The notes beneath the pieces are model-generated. The model was not told the origin of the DNA, ran no database searches, and worked only from the letters and a program-made list of their open reading frames with translations. 64,000 nucleotides of DNA from Hemicordylus capensis (lineage: Eukaryota > Chordata > Lepidosauria > Squamata > Cordylidae). The position numbers were made by a program, and so were the translations under genes. The number at the start of each line of letters is the position of its first letter. Within the stretch, counting starts at the first letter, position 1. The stretch spans positions 351,764,750 to 351,828,749 of the forward strand of contig NC_069659.1 of NCBI RefSeq assembly GCF_027244095.1, in the 5' to 3' direction. This document shows positions 45,490 to 54,965 of the stretch, piece after piece.

Positions 45490-46418
45490 AGAGTCTGTAG
45501 CTCAGTGGTGCAGCGTGTTGGTCTTGTGGTAGCAAGTATGAATTGTCCCCTTTGCTAAGCAGGGTCCACCCTGGTTTGCATTTGAATGGGAGACTACATG
45601 TGTGAGCGCTGTAAGATATTCCCCTTAGGGGATGGGGCTGGTCTGGGAAGAGCAGAAGGTTCCGAGTTAAGGACATAAGAACAGCCCTGCTGGATCAGGC
45701 CAAGGCCCATCTAGTCCAGCATCCTGTTTCACACAGTGGCCCACCAGATGTCTCTGGGGAGCCCACAGGCAAGAGGTGAGGGCATGCTCTCTCTCCTGCA
45801 ACTGGTATTGAGAGGCATTGTGCCTTTGAGGCTGGAGAAGGCCCTCGGCCACCAGACTAGTAGCCATTGATAGACCCGTCCCCGATGGATTTGTCTAAGC
45901 CCCTTGTAAAGCCACCCAAGCTAGTGGCCCTCACCACATCCCATGGCAAGGAATTCCATCGATTAATTATGCGCTGTGTGAAAAAGTACTTCCTCTTGTC
46001 AGTCCTAAATTTCCCGACCTTCAGCTTCATGAGGTGAGCCCTGGTTCTAGTGTTGTGTGTGTGAGAGAGAAAATACTCTCTGTCCACCCTCTCCACTCCA
46101 TGCATAATTTCATACACCTCGCTCATGTCTCCCTTTAGTCACTTCTTCCAAGGTAAAGAGCCCCAGATGCTGTAGCCTTGCCTCATAAGGAAGGTGCTCC
46201 AGGTCCCTGATCATCCTGGTTTCCCTCTTCTGCACCTTTTCCAGTTCTACAATATCAAGTTCCCTCCCTGGCAGCATCTCCAAGAGAGGGCTGAGAGAGA
46301 TTCCTGCCTGCAACCTTGGAGAAGCCGCTGCCAGTCTGGGTAGACAATACTGAGCTAGATGGACCGATGGTCTGACTCAGTAGAAGGCAACGTCCTATGT
46401 TCCTATGTATGTTTTGCA
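45490..46418 (+). mobile_element. 5S/tRNA chimeric SINE split by a CR1
   Basis: 45490-45667 carries the head, with the best 5S match at 45554-45594 (GCTAAGCAGGGTCCACCCTG onward). 46256-46418 carries the body and tail. Upstream of the 5S part there is TGTAGCTCAGTGGTGCAGCG, which looks like an extra tRNA A-box region. The CR1 lies at the GTTCC(A/G)AGTT position of the body. Confidence 0.88.
45668..46255 (-). mobile_element. CR1 LINE 3' end inserted in a SINE
   Basis: On the minus strand it encodes VYEIMHGVERVDREYF, then HNTRTRAHLMKL and INRWNSLPWDVV, the CR1 ORF2 terminus. Upstream lies [25 protein letters not shown] on the left and AAGTT on the right may be a short target duplication. Confidence 0.9.
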
Positions 46419-46575
46419 TGCAGAAGACCACAAGTTCAGTTCTTGGCATCTTCTGCTAAAAGGACCAGGCAGTAGCAAAGCCTCTGCCTGAGAACTGCTA
46501 TCCATCAGAGCAGGCAATACTGGTCTCGATAGACCAAGGGTCTGATTTGGTATATAGCAGCTTCCTATGTTTATT
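46419..46575 (+). mobile_element. tRNA-Ala-derived SINE
   Basis: TTTTGCATGCAGAAGACCAC, GTTCAGTTCTTGGCATCTTC and the tail TTTGGTATATAGCAGCTTCC are present. Confidence 0.75.
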
Positions 46576-47440
46576 TCAGTTCAAGAGCAACAACATGTTT
46601 TTTTTTGGGGGGGGGGATGCCCCTGGGTGTAGGATTTGCTGCTGGGTATGCAGTTTGACCCTCCAACCAACTTGACCCCCTGGCTTGAAAGAGATGGTTG
46701 CACTGCATTGCTGATCCCTTTGCAATAGACAAACTGGTAGAGCTTTGCTTGTGGCTGGAAAGGTGCCGGGATTGTATTCCCAGTGTGCATGGTGGTTTGC
46801 CTCAGCACTAGAGAAGGAGAGAGCTTGCCTGCAAAGTCTTGTTCAAACTGAAAGAGCCATGTTTGTGGAATGTTGGGGGAAGAAGGCTGTGGAGCGAGAT
46901 GGGCTAAAGCCGAGCAAACAAATAGATACTGTAAATCTTAATGCTTGCCCCTAGAAAATAAACTTCAAAAGTCAGAAAATGGGAAAGGGTGAGGCTGCTT
47001 CGTTCATCACTGGTATTGTCCATGAGTCATACACCACCACAGCCTATGCTGATTGTCATGACTGCAGCAGCATTTGAGGCTAGCAGAGTGTTTTTCTCCA
47101 CTCCAAAAATACCCCAGTGTGGCTGCTGGGAATCTGGCATGCTGGCACAGAGTTCCCTTAAGAGAAAGTCTACACTGGATGCCCTGCGATGGAAAAGTGC
47201 TGCCACAGACCATGTCCGACTTGCACACATGCATGTGATCCGGAACCACTCCCGAGATTAGCAGCACCAGCTGCTTTCAGACCCTGTGACACCCCAGAAG
47301 GGTGGGCTAAAGCCAAAGGAAGTGCCCTCTTCATCCCTTGCCCTGCAAAGGACACGTAGCCAAGTGCCTCTTGCCTGCCTGTGCGCACAAATGCATCCGA
47401 TACAGCATTAAAATCAACTCTGATTTCCCTTGGTAATCTA
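46576..47440. other. Intergenic, unassigned
   Basis: A TTTTTTTTTGGGGGGGGGG tract lies near 46600-46616. No exon recognised. Confidence 0.35.
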
Positions 47441-47559
47441 TTTGGCTGCTTCTCCCGTGCTTGGATATGTCAGGATGTTAGTCCATCTAGTAGCAGCAGC
47501 AGATTAGCAGCAGCATTTACTCTCTCTGGTGCCTCTCCAAGGTCTTAGGCAAGGGCCAT
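47441..47559 (-). mobile_element. SINE tail fragment
   Basis: TTAGTCCATCTAGTAGCAGC and CTCTCCAAGGTCTTAGGCAA are remnants of a SINE body in reverse. Confidence 0.5.
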
Positions 47560-48370
47560 TCCAAGCACTCTCCTGCTGCTACTCCCCTGCAACGGGTATT
47601 TAGAGGCATCTTGCCTCTGAGGCTGGAGCTGGCCTATAGCCACCAGACTAAAAGCTATTGATAGATCTGTCCTCCATGAATTTATCTAAGCCCCTTTTAA
47701 AGCCATCCAAGCTGGTGGCCATCACCACATCCCATGGCAGAGAATTCCATTCTGTGTGAAAAAGTACTTCCTCTTGTTGGTCCTAAATTTTCAGGCCTTC
47801 AGTTTCATGGGATGACCCCTGTTTCTAGTGTTGTGTGTGAGAGATAAAAGTTTCTCTCTGTCCACTCTCTCAACTCCATGCATAATTGTATAGACTTCTA
47901 TCAGCTCTCTCCTCAGTAGTCTTTTTTTCTAAACCAAAAAGCCCTAGGTGTTGTAGCCTCGCCTCGCCTCATAAGGAAGGTGCTCCAGGCCCCTGATCAT
48001 CTTGGTTGCCCTCTTCTGCACCTTTTCCAGTTCTACAATGTCCTTCTTAAGATACGGTGACCAAAGCTGTACGCAGTACTCCAGATGTGGCCGCACCATA
48101 GATTTGTACAAGGGCATTATGATATTAGCATTTTATTTTCAACCCCCTTTCTAATGATTCCTAGCATGGAATTGGCCTTTTTCCCAAGCTGCTGCGCACT
48201 GAGTCGATACTTTCAACAAGCTGTCCGCCACGACCCCAAGATCCCTCTCCTGGCCAGTCACCAACAGCTCAGACCCCTTCAGCATATATGTGAAGTTGGG
48301 GTTTTTTGCCTCAGAATGCATCACTGTACACTTGCTAACACTGAACTGCAGTTGCCATTTTGTCATCCCC
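47560..48370 (-). mobile_element. CR1 LINE 3' part
   Basis: The minus strand retains the ERDLGVVADSLLKVSTQCAA segment and the downstream 3' region (GAGAATTCCATTCTGTGTG on +). Several gaps separate it from a complete 3' end. A GGGGGGTGG-type tract on the minus strand lies at its 5' boundary near 48370. Confidence 0.85.
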
Positions 48371-48654
48371 CCCCCCACCACCACCACCCACCCACTGGAT
48401 TGGGGGAGTCCACTGGATTTGTCATCCACTCCCCCAATCCAAATCATGCACCACCCAGAACTGCTATTAGCTGTGGAGGGGGAAATGTATGGACATCACA
48501 TCATAAGAGAACAGTGCTAAAGCGCATTAGTTTTACTTGTTTTTAGTTGCTTGCCTATTAAATTATACACATAACTCACAAGATATTTTTAGAAATCCAC
48601 ACTACAATTATTTCATCATCTGGTATTACTGAGCTGCTCATTAAGGAACATGGA

Positions 48655-48855
48655 TTACACAGGAAGCTGAGTTCTCCCAGAGTCCAGTGCTTGGTCCAGC
48701 TAGCTCAGAATTGCCTACTCTGACTGGCAGTGGCTCTCCAAGGTTTCCAGGTAGGAGTCTCTCCCAGCCCTACCTGGAGATGTTGAGCAGTGAAGCTGGG
48801 ATTTTCTGCCTGCAAGCAGATATTCTTAGTGCTGAGCTACAGCCCCATCCCCTTG
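48655..48855 (-). mobile_element. tRNA-Ala-derived SINE
   Basis: On + it reads TAGCTCAGAATTGCCTACTC, CAGTGGCTCTCCAAGG and CTACAGCCCCATCCCC, the reverse of tail, body and tRNA head. Confidence 0.75.
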
Positions 48856-49145
48856 ATGAGCTTCTGAGGAGCAGGAGCCCCAGAACACAGTTTGACAACC
48901 CCGGCTACATCATATGCCATGAGGAAGCTTCCAAGCATCCCTGCCATGCCCCCTCCCGGACACTAGATGGCAACCTAAAACAAATGGCTTACATTTATTG
49001 GCAGAAGATGTTTAGATTGAGAGCCTGACATGCAGGGATTGCTCAGAGACAACTTTCCCCATGGTCTTATCTTGGAGACTGAGCTTGGAAAAAGCTTCAC
49101 CTCCTTAATTCCTGTGTGAAACAGGCAAAGTTAAAAGTCTATGTG
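48856..49145. other. Intergenic, unassigned
   Basis: Nothing recognised. Confidence 0.35.
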
Positions 49146-49850
49146 ATTGATTGATTGAAATGCCGTCAAGTCGGTGTCAACTCTTAGAGACCACATAGAT
49201 AGATTCTCTCCAGGACAATCAGTCTTCTAATTGGCCTTTAAGGTCTCTCAGTGGTGCATTCATTGCTGTTGTAATCAAGTTCATCCACTTTGCTGCTGGT
49301 CGTCCTCTTCTTCTCTCTCCTTCAACTTTTCCCAGCATTATGGACTTCTCAAGGGAGCTGGGTCTTTGCATAATGTGTCTGAAGTACAATAGTTTGAGCC
49401 CTGGCCATTTGTGCCTTGAATGAAAATTCTGGATTGATTTGTTCTATGATCCATTTGTTTGTTTTCCTGGCTGCCCATGGTATCCTCAAAAGTCTTCTCC
49501 AGCACCAAAGTTCATATGCGTCAATACTTGCTTCTTCAAAGTCCTGCTTTCGCATCCATAGAATGTCATGGGGAAAACCACTGTCTGAACGATTCTAATT
49601 TTTGTAGGTGTAGACACGTCACTACTTCTAGATATCCTTTCCAAGGCCTTCATTGCAACCCTACCAAGTCTGCGGCGTATTTCTTGACTGCTGGATCCTT
49701 TGCTGTTGATGGTCGATCCTGAAAGGCAAAAGCGATCCACCACTTCAGTGTCTTCATTGTCAGTTCTGAGGCTGGTTGCTGTACCCGTTGTCATTAGTCT
49801 AGTCTTCTTTACATTTAACTGTAGTCCCATTTTTTCACTGTTTCTAGACT
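49146..49850 (-). mobile_element. RTE/BovB-type LINE, 3' part
   Basis: On the minus strand 49486-49830 encodes MGLQLNVKKTRLMTTGTAT, then STINSKGSSSQEIRRRLGR and VVFPMTFYGCESRTLKKQ. 49349-49555 encodes DAYELWCWRRLLRIPWAARK. These are the BovB/RTE post-RT signatures. The 3' tip (minus strand GTTGACACCGACTTGACGGC then ATTTCAATCAATCAATC) is also the tip that Sauria SINEs borrow. Confidence 0.88.
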
Positions 49851-50579
49851 AGGTACACCTAACTAATTTTGAAGCCTGGACCCAAAGGCCTTTGGAGACC
49901 CTAACCCTAACACTGCAGATTAAGCATTATCATGCTGGGCTGGGCGATCACACCACCTAGGAGAGACTAATGAGGATCTGGGGGGGGGGGCAGGGGCTGT
50001 GGAAGCCCTGGACTTCGGCCCAGAAGTCCAGGGGTAAGAGTGTCTCTAGGTGAGGGTCTAGTGCAAAAAAAGGACCACACTTGGGTTAACCTCTGCTGAG
50101 TTATCCTCTACAATATTGGTTTTTGTTTTTGTTTTCCAAAAGTGACCACAGGAAAACCAGATTACACTGTTGTGGTGGAAATGGTTGTGGAAAGAGACCT
50201 AGGCGGTAGCTAGTATAGCATGTATTCTGTGCACATATATTCCAAAATGTGCCTGATGCTTTTCTTTGTGTTTCCAAACAGTAACGATTCAACCCTTTGC
50301 TACTCTTGCTGCGGGGCTCAGAACAGACTGTCCTAGAGTCTGTCGTGACTCGTGAGCCGCAAACAAGAAGAGCAACCGAGACTTGGGCTTTTTCTATAGT
50401 TCTGGTCACTACTTCTGTTTGGTATATGAAGAGAATGTCCTGCCAGGCAAATGAAGAAGATGCTTTCCATAGACTGAATTGAAACCAATGCTATCAGTCC
50501 AACCATTTAAAACACACACCACCCCTCCCAGTCACTTGGATAGCTGGTCCCCTTGCAGGTACCTGCTTGACCCCTGGAC
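49851..50579. other. Intergenic, unassigned
   Basis: A G run lies near 49980-49990. No exon recognised. Confidence 0.35.
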
Positions 50580-50715
50580 CAGTGTTCCCTCTAACAGGGA
50601 TTCCCAGATGTTGTTGACTACAACTCCCATCATCCCCAGCCAAAGGCCATTGCAGCTGGGGATGCTGGGATTTGTAGTCAACAACATCTAGAAATCCCTG
50701 TTAGAGGGAACAGTG
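50580..50715. mobile_element. 136-bp CAGTG-type palindromic hAT MITE
   Basis: The ends CAGTGTTCCCTCTAACAGGG and CCCTGTTAGAGGGAACAGTG are perfect 20-bp... inverted repeats, and the CAGATGTTGTTGACTACAAC arms are mirrored. The flanks CCCTGGAC and CCCTCCAT match at only 5 of 8 positions. Confidence 0.9.
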
Positions 50716-51874
50716 CCCTCCATCCCCAGCATCAGGAGTCAATTTTGGATCCAAGGATTTTGAGATTCTGGGGCTGCAAAAGTTAGGTGGCTGCAAAAGT
50801 TATGTTTTCTGTTCATCTGGATGGTGCACTCACAAAGGGGCTGCTGGGGACATTTCCAGTGGATTGAGGACAAAGTGGGCAAGGCAGGTAGTAGATGCAC
50901 TGAAGATGCCATCATCCTGAAGACGAATGGTCACACCTGTGTGGAGGGCACATGAACTATTATTTTAAGCAAACAAAAATCAAAATTCCACACAAACAAA
51001 ATACGTGAGCTCTTTAATCTGGATAATATATGCAACCATGCATATATCTACTTATTTTGCACATTTTATCCACCCCATATGGGGTGGGGCTATATGAGTC
51101 ATTTAAGACCCAAAATGGATCACAACCACTGGAAAACTTTATTGTTCAGCTCTTCTGGTTTCAGCAGCTTCACCAGTCATTGCCCACATAGTTTCAGCCC
51201 TACTTGTAAAGACATAAGGACTAGAAACTTCATTTTCTTTCTGAACAGCAGACAACAGCCACAAGAACCTGGGTTCCACTATAGATGTCTCACCTGTGCT
51301 TCCTCTCTGGAACAATAACCCTCTGCATTCCTAGAATGTTTTAGACTGCTAAGAGCATTTCAGTTCTACAACAGCCCTGCAAAGTGGTTCAGTATTTTTA
51401 TCTCCATATTTTAGATGGGTGCTGTGGATGGATGTGAACGAGAATGGTTTGCCTAAAGCCAACTAATGAGGAACAAATTAGACGTTTGTCTAAGAGCATT
51501 GTTAAGAGAGGTGCTTAAAACCAGAAATGCCTCCAGGTAAGCATAAAACACTCCCCACACCAGAGCAAGACGGGAGGGAGAGAGAGAAGCTCATCTTTTC
51601 TCCTTGCATGGTTTTCCTGCTGAAAATTGCCCCCTGAAGCAGCTCTTTGCCACAAATGAGGTTTGATCAGGTAAACTTCCCTGTCCCGCCTGCCATAACT
51701 GCTCTTTCCTTATAAAGAACCACTTTTGAACCTTCTTCTTTACAACACCTTTAGCCAACTGCATAGGTTGAGTTAGCAGCTTGAGTTAGCGGCTGAGATG
51801 AGGTGCGACCCTGTAGATTCCGTGGGTCACACTTCAGTCTCTTTGCTGCCACAGAAGGAGCAGAGGAATCTGTC
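50716..51874. other. Intergenic; MIR-like remnant
   Basis: Near 51360-51470, CAACAGCCCTGCAAAGTGG and TTTTATCTCCATATTTTAGA resemble the core of ancient MIR/L2-type SINEs. The rest is unassigned. Confidence 0.4.
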
Positions 51875-52186
51875 TTAGACAGAATCAGGTTATTGGTCCA
51901 TCTAGCTCTGAATTGTCTACACCAGGGATTCTCAACGTTGGGTCCCCAGATGTTATTGGACTTCAACTCCCATAATCCCCAGCCAAAGGCTACTAGGGCT
52001 GGCGATTATGGGAGTTGAAGCCCAATAGCATCTAGTGACCCAACATTGAGAATCCCTGGTCTACACTGACTAGCAACAGCTCTTCAGGGTTTTGAGCATG
52101 AGTCTTTTCACAGCCATACTTGGAGATGCTGCCAGGGACTGAACCTGAGACCTTCTGAATGCAAGCAGATGCTCTACCAAAGGGAA
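51875..52186 (-). mobile_element. tRNA-Ala-derived SINE interrupted by a MITE
   Basis: On + it reads TATTGGTCCATCTAGCTCTG, then the MITE, then TGACTAGCAACAGCTCTTC, GGGACTGAACCTGAGACC and GCAAGCAGATGCTCTACC. This is a tRNA-headed, not 5S-headed, copy. Confidence 0.85.
51923..52058. mobile_element. 136-bp palindromic hAT MITE with exact 8-bp duplication
   Basis: The ends CAGGGATTCTCAACG and ATTGAGAATCCCTG are inverted. GTCTACAC stands at 51915-51922 and 52059-52066. It is the same subfamily and length as 17568-17703, and at the same SINE position. Confidence 0.95.
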
Positions 52187-52189
52187 GGT

Positions 52190-52483
52190 GTGATGATCTC
52201 ATGCATGAATTGTCCCCTTTGCTAAGCAGGGTCTGCCCTGGTTTGGATTTGAATGGGAGACTACATGTGAGCACTGTGAGATATTACCCTTGGGGGTGGG
52301 GCCGCACTTGGAAGAACACCTGCATACTTGCATATGGAAAGTTCCATGTTCCCTCACTGGTATCTCCAGATAGGGCTGGGAGAGACTCCTGCCTGCAGCC
52401 TTGGAGAAGCCACTGCCAGTTTGTGTCAACAATACTGAGCTAGATGGACCAGTGCTATGACTCATTCCTATGTTCCTATCACT
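52190..52483 (+). mobile_element. 5S/tRNA chimeric SINE
   Basis: 52221-52261 aligns to vertebrate 5S rRNA (the GCTAAGCAGGGTCGG...GATGGGAGAC region as I remember it) at about 35 of 41 positions. The tRNA-like part follows as GGGTGGGGCCGCACTTGG and TTCCATGTTCCCTCACTGG, then the tail. Confidence 0.9.
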
Positions 52484-52487
52484 AAGC

Positions 52488-52590
52488 TACAGCCTCATTC
52501 CCTGAAGGGAATATCTTACAGTAGACAGTGCTCATATGTAGTCTCCTATCCATATGCAAACCAGGGAAAACCCTGCTTAAAAAGGAGACT
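52488..52590 (-). mobile_element. 5S-type SINE head fragment
   Basis: On + GGGAATATCTTACAGTAGAC, TAGTCTCCTATCCATATGC and ACCCTGCTTA are the reverse of the 5S-type head. Confidence 0.75.
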
Positions 52591-52599
52591 AAAAACATA

Positions 52600-53335
52600 T
52601 AGAAGAATAGGCCTTGCTGAAGAAGGACAAGCATGGCTTCTGCAACAGCAAGTCTTGCCTCACCAATCTCTTGGAGTTCTTTGAGAGTGTCAACAGGCAT
52701 GTGGATCAAGGTGATCCAGTTGACATAGTACCTGGACTTCCAAAAACCTTTTGACAAAGTTCCCCACCAAAGGATGATCTGGGGTCTGGAGCACATTCCA
52801 TACAAGACAAGGTTACAGCATCTGGGGCTTTTTAGCTTGGAAAAGAAGTGACTATGGGGAAACATGATAGAGGTCTATAAAATTTTGCATGGAGTAGAGA
52901 GAGTGGACAGAGATACATTTTTCTCCCTCTCCCACAACACTAGAACTAGGGGTCACCCCATGAAACTGATGGCCAAGAATTTTAGGACCAACGCAAAGAA
53001 GTACTTTTCCACACAGCACATAATTAATCTATGGAATTCTCTGCCAAGGGATGTGGTGATGGCCACTAGCTTGGATGGCTTTAAAAAGGAGCTTAAACAA
53101 ATTCATGGAGGACAGGTCTATCAATGTCTGCTAATCTGGTGGGTGTAGGCCACCTCCAACCTCAGAGGCAAGATGCCTCTAATTACCAGTTGCAGGGGGG
53201 TAACAGCAGGAGAGAGGGCATTCCCTCACCTCTTGCCTGTGGGATTCTCAGAGGCAATGGATGGGAGGCACCGTAGGAAGCAGGATGCTGGATTAGATAG
53301 GCCTTGGGCCTCATCCAGCAGGGCTGTTCTTATGA
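52600..53335 (+). mobile_element. CR1 LINE, internally deleted
   Basis: 52610-52760 keeps RT sequence (SCLTNLLEFFERVNRHVD, then the YLDFQKxFDKVPHQR block). It then jumps to the [17 protein letters not shown] block and continues (IEVYKILHGVERVDRDTFF, INLWNSLPRDVVMATSLD) to the 3' tip CTGTTCTTATGA. Several hundred bases between the RT core and the C-terminal block are missing. Confidence 0.88.
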
Positions 53336-53484
53336 GACTATTCATGTTTGCCACTGCAAGACCAACTCTCCTCCAGTTCTGGCATCCCTGCAAGTCTGCT
53401 CCCAGGTACGTGCAAAACACAGATCGGCTGGCACATCTCTCCTGGGACCATCATTCAGGCCATTCAGAGGAGAGCTCTCTTCTC

Positions 53485-53788
53485 CATTCAGAGGCGAGCT
53501 GGTCTTGTGGTAGCAAGCATGACTTGTCCTATTAGCTAAGCAGGGTCCACCCTGGTTGCATTTGAATGCGAGACTATATGGGTGAGCAGCACTGCAAGAT
53601 ATTCCCCTCAGGGGATGGAGCCGCTCTGGGAAGAGCAGAAGGTTCCAAGTTCCCTCCAAGATAGGGCTGAGAGAGATTCCTGCCTGCAACCTTGAGAAGC
53701 CGCTGCCCGTCTGTGAAGAGAATACTGAGCTAGATAGACTAATGGTCGGACTCAGTATATAGCAGCTTCCTAGGTTCCTAGGTTCCAC
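53485..53788 (+). mobile_element. 5S/tRNA chimeric SINE
   Basis: GAGCTGGTCTTGTGGTAGCA, AGCTAAGCAGGGTCCACC, GAATGCGAGACTATATG, then GGATGGAGCCGCTCTGGG and a normal tail. Confidence 0.9.
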
Positions 53789-54511
53789 CAGTGCCTCCCC
53801 CCAGAGCACCATTTTTGGTTAGCTGTCATTCTGGTGTGGGTAGGCCCCATGCCAGCCACTTGTGCCCCATAGGCTTGCGTTCTTTCCCCTCTCTTTGTTG
53901 CTGCTCTTTGTGCCGCTCGATTCACATTCAGCCCATCTAGATGCAGTCTGTGGTTCCCCTACGCCTTACAGGATAGCGAGTAGCCACATCCATAGCATTT
54001 TAAACATTTATTATTCAGATAAACACACAACCCCTGCCGTGTCCAATATTGGTTCCGGGAGAGGACTTGCTCTCTGTTATATTAGCACTTTGGTGCGCTA
54101 AGCCTGCGAAATACCCACACAAAGGGGAGCTTAAACTGCCAGCTGCAGTCTCCTTCCAGCCACGTTGCATTAATTGTTTTCCAAATGACGGCACTTAAGG
54201 ATTTAGTCTCGCTCACGGGCCCAGCTGCGCACCGAACAAATCGCTGCTGTTTCATCTGCTCTCGTGTTCGGTGCACGAGGCCCCAAATGGGAGAGTCCTG
54301 CTGTTCAATCTCAACACACGGCTGTCCCGCAGTGTCTACCTTTAAGACAAGTTGCAGTTCAGGGGTGTCTTCTCGCCCTCCCTCTGGTTTCCACTTCCAT
54401 TCTGAGCCGCTTTGAGACTCTCAATCTTCTTCATTTGGATCCTTGGGAGCAGAGCAGCATATTTGGTGGAGATTGTTTTGCATACAGAAGGTGAGGTGCC
54501 CAGCAGTCAGG
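53789..54511. other. Intergenic, unique sequence
   Basis: 54080-54420 has no repeat match that I recognise and is richer in CpG than its surroundings; it is a candidate conserved or regulatory block. No exon is recognised. Confidence 0.35.
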
Positions 54512-54695
54512 AGCATAGGAAGCTGCCTTCCACTGAGTCAGACCCTTGGTCCATCTAGCTCAGTATTGTCTGCACTGACTGGCAGCGGCTCTCCATGTTT
54601 CCAGGCAAGAGTATCTCCTGGTCCTACCTGAAGATGCTGCCAGGGATCAAACTGCAGATGCTTTCCCACTGAGCTATGGCCACACCCTCTAAGGC
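54512..54695 (-). mobile_element. tRNA-Ala-derived SINE
   Basis: On + TTGGTCCATCTAGCTCAG, TGGCAGCGGCTCTCC and CACTGAGCTATGGCCACACC give tail, body and tRNA head in reverse. Confidence 0.85.
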
Positions 54696-54702
54696 AGCGC
54701 TG

Positions 54703-54965
54703 CTCAACTTCGGCCCTCCTGCAGATGTTTGCCTACAACTCCCATTATCCCTGGCTATTGGCCACTGTGGCTGGGGATTCTGGGAGTTGTAATCCAAAAA
54801 TAGCTGGTGGGGGCGGGGCTAAGTTGAGCAGGCCTGCTCTAAGGGGAATATCTTAGAGCAACTTGGATGGTCTAAGAGTTGCCCATCCAAATGCAAACCA
54901 ATGTATCCCCTGCTTAGCAAAAGGGGCAATTCACGCTCACTTCCACAAGACCAGTTCTCCCCCTC
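54703..54965. mobile_element. Palindromic MITE followed by a 5S-type SINE head
   Basis: 54703-54842 matches the MITE at 22533-22660 (GCTCAACTTCGGCCCTCCTG to TTGAGCAGGCCTGC). 54840-54965 (-) holds the SINE head (CCCCTGCTTAGCAAAAGGGG and CCACAAGACCAGTTCTCC on +). Confidence 0.75.

Noticed and set aside
52221-52261. A genuine 5S rRNA gene
   Set aside because: Only part of 5S is present, with several mismatches, and it is embedded in a dispersed SINE with a tRNA-like body.
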